Of a DNA stretch of 64,000 nucleotides, positions 59,677-64,000 are shown piece after piece; within the stretch, counting starts at the first letter, position 1, and each line of letters starts with the position of its first letter. A program made the position numbers and the translations under genes. The notes beneath the pieces are model-generated. The model saw only the letters and a program-made list of their open reading frames with translations, was not told the origin of the DNA and did not search any database. The DNA comes from Enorma sp964624825 (lineage in GTDB: Bacteria; Actinomycetota; Coriobacteriia; Coriobacteriales; Coriobacteriaceae). The DNA lies in assembly GCA_964624825.1 (NCBI GenBank), contig CAZUYD010000001.1, forward strand, positions 76,568 to 140,567. The letters run 5' to 3'.

Positions 59677-62511
59677 CTACGCTTCCATGCTGTCCAGCGC
59701 CTGAGCGCAGCGGTCGCAGATATGCTTGTGCGCACCATGGACGCCGGTGCTCTCCCGGTGGTTCCAGCACCGATCGCACCGCTCACCACGGGCGGCCTCG
59801 ATCCGAGCCGCGAAATCCTCACCGCGCGAAAGCTCGACATCGGACACGATGAAGAACTCGGCAAGGTCGCAAGCGTGCTCCCCCGTGAGCAGGTCATACG
59901 CCTCGGCGGGCACCGTCGCAACGACGCGCGCGGCCTGGCTCTTGGTGAATGTGCCCGCTACACGGGCGTCCTCGAGTGCTTTCGTCACGACGTTGCGCAG
60001 CTCAAGAGCCGCATCGAGCGTGCGGCCATATTCATTTGCAAGCTCGAGCGAAATTGGAGCCGTGTACCAGTCGAGCAGCGCCGCATACGCCTGCCCGTCA
60101 CGACAGCCCGCCGGGGCATACGCCATGACCTCGTCGCATGTAAACGAGAGAATGGGCTGCAGGTCGCGCACGAGCATGGACAGCAACTCCGCAAGCACCG
60201 TCTGAGCGCTGCGACGCGCATGAGACCCCGCTTCCTCGCAATACAGGCGGTCTTTCAGGGCGTCAAGATAGACGTTCGAAAGCTCGGTCACCACAAAATC
60301 ATACAATGCACGATACGCACGGCTGAACTCGTAGACGGCATAGGCATCGTCAACCTCGGCCTGAACCTGCGTCAGCCGCGCGATCATAAGCCGGTCGAGC
60401 GGCATGAGCTCATCGAAGGGAACGCCGTCACGCTCGGACTCGAACTGCCCCTCAAGCTCACCGAGCAGGAAGCGGATCGTGTTGCGGAAGCGGCGGTACG
60501 CGTCCGAGGTGCGCGCAAGGATCTCGTGGTCAATCGCAACATCTGAGGACGTATCGACGCTTGCCACCCACAGGCGAATGATATCGGCGCCCATCTCGTC
60601 ACAGACCTTGTTTGGATCGATCACGTTGCCGAGCGACTTGGACATCTTGCGCCCCTGGCCATCGAGGGTGAAGCCTTGAGAGACGACAGCCTTGTACGGC
60701 GCCACGCCGTTTGCCCCTACGCTCGTCAGCAGCGAGCTTTGGAACCAACCGCGGTGCTGGTCTGAGCCTTCGAGGTACATGCTCGCAGGATATTCAAGCT
60801 CTTCGCGACCCTCGCAGACCGCCTTCCACGAGACGCCTGAATCCCACCACACGTCGAGGATGTCGCGATCGGCCTTGAGGTGATGGCCGCCGCACACGGG
60901 GCACACGCATGCATCGCCTAGATAGCTCGCGGGTTCATCGGTAAACCACGCATCGGAACCCTTCTCCTTGAAGAGCGCGATAACCGCGTCGAGCGTCGCG
61001 TCATTCATAACCTTCTCGCCGCAGTCCGCGCAGGTATAGCTCGGGATGGGCACGCCCCAGTTGCGCTGACGGCTAATGCACCAGTCAGGACGACCCTCGA
61101 CCATAGAACCGATGCGGTTCTTGGCGCGATCGGGATAGAAGCGCACGTGATCGTAAATCTGGCTGAGCGCCTGCGCGCGCAGACCCGTCTCATCCATGGA
61201 GACAAACCATTGGTCGGTGGCTCGGAAGATGGTAGGCTGCTTGCACCGCCAACAATGCGGATAGCTGTGGCCGATGCTCTTCTCGGCAAGCAGCGTTCCG
61301 CGATCAGCCAAGAACTCGATGATCTTGGGATTCGCCTCATCAGTGTCCATGCCGCCAAACGGGCCGCCGGTGCCATACCCCTCGCCCACGTAAAAGCGGC
61401 CATCGTCGTCAACGGGCATGACGATCGGCAGATCGTTGCGCATGCCGGTGTAATAGTCGTCCACGCCATGACCGGGAGCGGTGTGCACGCAACCGGTACC
61501 GTCCTCAAGGGTGACGTAGTCGGCTGTCACGATTTTCCCGCAGACGTCTTCGAAGATAGGGTGCTTATAGGTGATGCCCACCAGATCCTCGCCATGCGCG
61601 CCCCAAGGATCGTCGGCATGGGCAGGGGTGTAAAGCGCGGCGTCTTCGAGGCCGACAAGCTCATGGAACACATGCTCCCAAAGCGCTTTAGCCATAATCG
61701 CCAAGCGCCCGCCTGCTTCGACCGCGATATAGTCCGCCTCGCCCAGAAGCGCCACGCCTCCATTTGCCGGAAGCGTCCAGGGCGTCGTCGTCCAGATGAC
61801 CACATCGACCGGCATGCCGGCGGCGGCAAGCGCTTCGGGTGCGTCGATGAGCTCGAAGCGCACGAAAATCGAAGGGCTCGTTTCATCGGAATATTCGATC
61901 TCGGCCTCGGCGAGCGCCGTATGGCAATGCTTGCACCAATGTACCGGCTTACGGCCGCGATAGATCATGCCATTGTCGAACATGGCCTTAAAGACCTCGA
62001 TATCCGCCGCGTCGTGCTCGTGATACAGCGTGAGATAGGGGTGATCCCAATCGCCCAGCACGCCCAGGCGGCGGAAGCCGGCCTTCTGCAGCTCGATGTT
62101 CTCGACCGCGAACTCATGACACATCTCGCGGATCTTCGCCGTAGGCGTTGCGTTGAACTTCGCCGTTCCGAGCTTCTCCTCCACCTTGTGCTCGATAGGC
62201 TGGCCGTGGCAGTCCCAGCCGGGAATGTAGGGCGTCTGCTCGCCCAGCATGGCGTGATAGCGCATGATGATGTCTTTGGAGATCTTGTTCATGGCATGGC
62301 CGATGTGGATCGGGCCGTTCGCATACGGAGGGCCGTCATGCAAAACGAACTTCGAGTGCCCCTCGTTTTTCTTCTGCAGCTGCTCATAGACATGATTTTC
62401 GTTCCATGCGGCAAGGCGCTGCGGTTCAGACTTCGCGAGCCCGGCGCGCATGGGAAACGCGGTCTTCGGCAGGTTCATGGTCTCGTGGTAGCTGTTCTTC
62501 TCTTTCGCCAC
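59677..62511 (-). CDS. ileS: Isoleucyl-tRNA synthetase
   Basis: IleRS charges tRNA-Ile and edits valine. The class I motifs PIHIGHAMNK (HIGH) and GRKMSKSLGN (KMSKS) are present. The editing domain contains the VIWTTTPWTLPAN and FYVGEGYGTGG regions. The C-terminal zinc finger CDRCW...CDRC is intact. It starts at a GTG with GGAGG 6 nt upstream and is 944 residues long, of the bacterial type sensitive to mupirocin by length. Expression is governed by the T-box leader upstream. Confidence 0.96.
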   Translation of the reverse strand: MAKEKNSYHETMNLPKTAFPMRAGLAKSEPQRLAAWNENHVYEQLQKKNEGHSKFVLHDGPPYANGPIHIGHAMNKISKDIIMRYHAMLGEQTPYIPGWDCHGQPIEHKVEEKLGTAKFNATPTAKIREMCHEFAVENIELQKAGFRRLGVLGDWDHPYLTLYHEHDAADIEVFKAMFDNGMIYRGRKPVHWCKHCHTALAEAEIEYSDETSPSIFVRFELIDAPEALAAAGMPVDVVIWTTTPWTLPANGGVALLGEADYIAVEAGGRLAIMAKALWEHVFHELVGLEDAALYTPAHADDPWGAHGEDLVGITYKHPIFEDVCGKIVTADYVTLEDGTGCVHTAPGHGVDDYYTGMRNDLPIVMPVDDDGRFYVGEGYGTGGPFGGMDTDEANPKIIEFLADRGTLLAEKSIGHSYPHCWRCKQPTIFRATDQWFVSMDETGLRAQALSQIYDHVRFYPDRAKNRIGSMVEGRPDWCISRQRNWGVPIPSYTCADCGEKVMNDATLDAVIALFKEKGSDAWFTDEPASYLGDACVCPVCGGHHLKADRDILDVWWDSGVSWKAVCEGREELEYPASMYLEGSDQHRGWFQSSLLTSVGANGVAPYKAVVSQGFTLDGQGRKMSKSLGNVIDPNKVCDEMGADIIRLWVASVDTSSDVAIDHEILARTSDAYRRFRNTIRFLLGELEGQFESERDGVPFDELMPLDRLMIARLTQVQAEVDDAYAVYEFSRAYRALYDFVVTELSNVYLDALKDRLYCEEAGSHARRSAQTVLAELLSMLVRDLQPILSFTCDEVMAYAPAGCRDGQAYAALLDWYTAPISLELANEYGRTLDAALELRNVVTKALEDARVAGTFTKSQAARVVATVPAEAYDLLTGEHACDLAEFFIVSDVELSRGEDFAARIEAARGERCDRCWNHRESTGVHGAHKHICDRCAQALDSMEA

Positions 62512-62572
62512 GGGGTTCCTCCCTGTTCAGTCAGCGGGATGCTTGGCAAGCATCCGCGCGTTGGGGCGACAC

Positions 62573-62613
62573 AAAAAAGAGCGCCCGTCCCTACAAGCTG
62601 GGACGAAGCGCTC
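62573..62613 (-). terminator. T-box leader terminator upstream of ileS
   Basis: On the minus strand GAGCGC and GCGCTC, plus CGTCCC and GGGACG, stack into a long stem with an 8-nt loop and then TTTTTT. The 5' arm and loop contain CCCAGCTT, the antiterminator partner. Confidence 0.8.
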
Positions 62614-62914
62614 CTTCGATGCCTGCGCGCGATACGCCAGACGAAAGCTCTTCGCGTCAACCACCCAGCTTAGGTGCCGCACGCTGTCGTTCGACAACGC
62701 TGCACCCGTACTCGGCCGACCTTATGACGGAGGTCGTCCCGGCGACGCCTACTCAGACACCTTTCGCGCAGCGGTTCGCGTTGAACCATTGCCGGCATCC
62801 GTTCGGGTCGCAGCTCCGGGGTGATATTCACCGGACGCGCACGCGAACCTCTCAGCAGTCGATCCGCTCTCTCAGGTGCGCGGAGACCGGTTACTCGTCC
62901 CCATCTCAGCCATT
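62573..62914 (-). promoter_or_regulatory. Isoleucine T-box riboswitch controlling ileS
   Basis: T-boxes read uncharged tRNA and block termination. The leader has GGGTGGTTGACGCG (62653-62666), close to the T-box consensus with its UGGN bulge. AAGCTGGG just before it is complementary to CCCAGCTT inside the terminator, so antiterminator and terminator exclude each other. A candidate specifier AUC lies in the loop-like GTGAATATCAC (62823-62825), fitting Ile. The leader is ~340 nt, of ordinary T-box size, with a transcription terminator rather than a sequestered ribosome-binding site. Confidence 0.82.
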
Positions 62915-62921
62915 GCGCGGT

Positions 62922-62952
62922 ATTGTAGCACGTTCGGCAACGTCAAAGTCAA
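62922..62952 (-). promoter_or_regulatory. Promoter of the ileS T-box leader
   Basis: TTGACT (62947-62952) and an extended -10 TGCTACAAT (core 62922-62927) with a 19-bp spacer. The long spacer lowers confidence. The TG before the -10 supports it. Confidence 0.55.
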
Positions 62953-63023
62953 CAGCGCAGCAAAGGAAACGATTATTGCGCGAACCATTGAGCTAGTACT
63001 GAACGGCCAGATGGTAGCAGCAG

Positions 63024-63398
63024 CTAGCAACTGAGGTGAATCGCGAATCCAGCGATCTGCTCATTGAAATACACGAGCTTGACCGAACCGTCTGGATTGA
63101 ACGCGCGGGAATCCTCGTTGATGGTGAGCCCGCGGCTCTTGAAGTACTCCTCTGCGGCAGGTATGTCGTTCACATGCAGCCCGATGTGCCCGTTCTCTCC
63201 CCTGCCGCCGCCTTTCATGATCTCCACCAGCGTATCGGAAAAGATCGAGATCGGCGTGTCGTGGGACGCAAAGCCGAACAAGGTCTCAAACATCTCCGCG
63301 ATGCGCGCCGCATCCTCTGCGTCGGCAGCGTTGATCCCAATATGAGCAACATGCATATCGAAATACTCAACGGGGTTTTCAATGGCATGGGCGTCCAT
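63024..63398 (-). CDS. VOC-family (glyoxalase-like) protein
   Basis: The vicinal-oxygen-chelate fold covers the 124-residue protein, with HVAHIGINAADAEDAARIAEMFETLFG (first beta-alpha unit) and GENGHIGLHVNDIPAAEEYFKSRG (second). Metal-ligand positions are partly visible as His and Glu residues (HIGI, HIGLHV). The reaction cannot be assigned. AAAGGAG lies 5 nt before the ATG at 63398. It lies between the ileS leader and a DUF523 gene in the same direction. Confidence 0.75.
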   Translation of the reverse strand: MDAHAIENPVEYFDMHVAHIGINAADAEDAARIAEMFETLFGFASHDTPISIFSDTLVEIMKGGGRGENGHIGLHVNDIPAAEEYFKSRGLTINEDSRAFNPDGSVKLVYFNEQIAGFAIHLSC

Positions 63399-63480
63399 GT
63401 GGCTCCTTTCAAGCGATTCGGGCAGCATCATCTAAGCAAGCGGCCGTGTCTTCGATGAGCGCGACGCACGAGGACTTCTC

Positions 63481-63945
63481 TCATCGGGGGGCAGGAACGG
63501 CGCAATCAGTGCGGCGCAACACGGCAAGAACCTCCGTGGGCTCATATCGCGCAACGCCCTGCTCTGCAAGAAGGCGCGCGAACACACCCTGGCCGGTGAC
63601 GAGCGATCCGGTGAAGGTGCCATCGTAGACCTGGTGAACACCGCATGAAGGGCTTCGCGGCTGGAGAATCGCCATATCGCACCCACCCGCCTGCTTGATC
63701 ACCTCGAGCGCGCGGCCGGCGCCATGACGATACGCATCGTCCACATTCAGCCCATCACGTGTTCGCACAACCCCTTCCACCAGCTCTGCAGGAGATCGAG
63801 GGGTATCCAAGCCACCGAGCACCTCGGGGCAGACGGGAATGAGCTCATGTCCGCGCAGTGTCTCAACGAGGTCTTCGCAACGGTTGTTGCCGCCGCTGTA
63901 CTTGCACCTCTCGCCCAACAGGCAGGCGCTCACCGCGATACGCAC
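63481..63945 (-). CDS. DUF523 family protein
   Basis: DUF523 proteins are small and of unknown function. The family signature is plain: VSACLLGERCKYSGGNNR near the start, VCPEVLGGLDTPRSPAE, and LQPRSPSCGVHQVYDGTFTG with conserved Cys. A metal or iron-sulfur role is suggested by these cysteines but unproven. It begins at a GTG, 7 bp after the stop of the zinc-ribbon gene at the window edge, and is 154 residues long. Confidence 0.85.
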   Translation of the reverse strand: MRIAVSACLLGERCKYSGGNNRCEDLVETLRGHELIPVCPEVLGGLDTPRSPAELVEGVVRTRDGLNVDDAYRHGAGRALEVIKQAGGCDMAILQPRSPSCGVHQVYDGTFTGSLVTGQGVFARLLAEQGVARYEPTEVLAVLRRTDCAVPAPR

Positions 63946-63952
63946 CGCACGC

Positions 63953-64000
63953 CTATGCGTTCAGCTTGTTGCCGCAGTGCATGCAGAAGGAATCCTCCGC
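63953..64000 (-). CDS. C-terminal end of a zinc-ribbon protein (partial)
   Basis: Only the last 15 codons are in the window. They read AEDSFCMHCGNKLNA and a stop, a CxxC half of a zinc ribbon at a protein's C-terminus. The rest, including the other CxxC and the protein's role, is outside the window. Confidence 0.6.
   Translation of the reverse strand, partial: AEDSFCMHCGNKLNA

Noticed and set aside
1..64000. CRISPR arrays, insertion sequences and prophage genes
   Set aside because: I saw no regularly spaced direct repeats, transposases, integrases or phage structural genes.

Overview
This 64 kb window looks like a chromosome segment from a high-GC actinobacterium of the class Coriobacteriia, of the Collinsella, Enorma or Olsenella kind. 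That placement is an inference. It rests on the GC-rich sequence, a complete mannose-family PTS with its DUF956 partner, a SigB-type sigma factor, and the gene orders mreBCD-mrdA-rodA and efp-asp23-nusB-xseB-tlyA-nadK-recN. I see no transposase, phage gene or CRISPR array. Nearly every gene is housekeeping and lies on the minus strand. The exception is a plus-strand block from about 23.1 to 32.5 kb holding a tRNA and the aromatic amino-acid operon.

Layout by coordinate (minus-strand operons are transcribed right to left). 0.1-4.2 kb: rplU-rpmA, an intrinsic terminator, then obgE-nadD-yqeK-rsfS (ribosome assembly and NAD synthesis). 4.3-13.9 kb: the cell-elongation operon mreB-mreC-mreD-mrdA-rodA, followed by a DUF697-like membrane protein and a split radical-SAM pair. 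14.1-17.3 kb: a TPR membrane protein, a cyclophilin and a zinc-ribbon membrane protein. 17.4-22.9 kb: a CtpE-like P-type ATPase and aconitase. 23.1-24.0 kb: tRNA-Arg(CCG), a terminator, and about 800 bp of very GC-rich non-coding DNA with long inverted repeats. 24.0-32.5 kb: aroF-tyrA-aroB-aroA-aroC-pheA-aroEK-aroQ. This is the whole shikimate route to chorismate plus the branches to phenylalanine and tyrosine, including an AroE-AroK fusion.

32.5-42.6 kb: recN, nadK, tlyA, xseB, nusB, an Asp23 protein, efp and a proline peptidase, then mltG, yqeG, a second aroK and a degenerate second aroB. 42.9-46.3 kb: mannose PTS manXYZ plus DUF956, with a strong promoter and a palindrome just after the predicted start site. 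46.4-51.6 kb: ruvX, alaS, and a SigB-like sigma factor with a degenerate RsbW-like partner and a DUF948 protein. 51.8-54.5 kb: rarA and a dGTPase. 54.6-57.8 kb: a glycosyltransferase, an ATP-grasp enzyme and a small prepilin-type peptidase. 58-64 kb: rluD, lspA, ileS behind a T-box riboswitch, a VOC protein, a DUF523 protein and the tail of a zinc-ribbon protein.

The most interesting points are these. The second AroB-like protein (39157-40269) keeps its length, frame and translational coupling but has lost the metal- and substrate-binding residues of 3-dehydroquinate synthase. A terminator ends only 15 nt before the obgE start. The GC-rich inverted-repeat tract lies between the tRNA and the aro operon. 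The ileS leader shows matching terminator and antiterminator arms.
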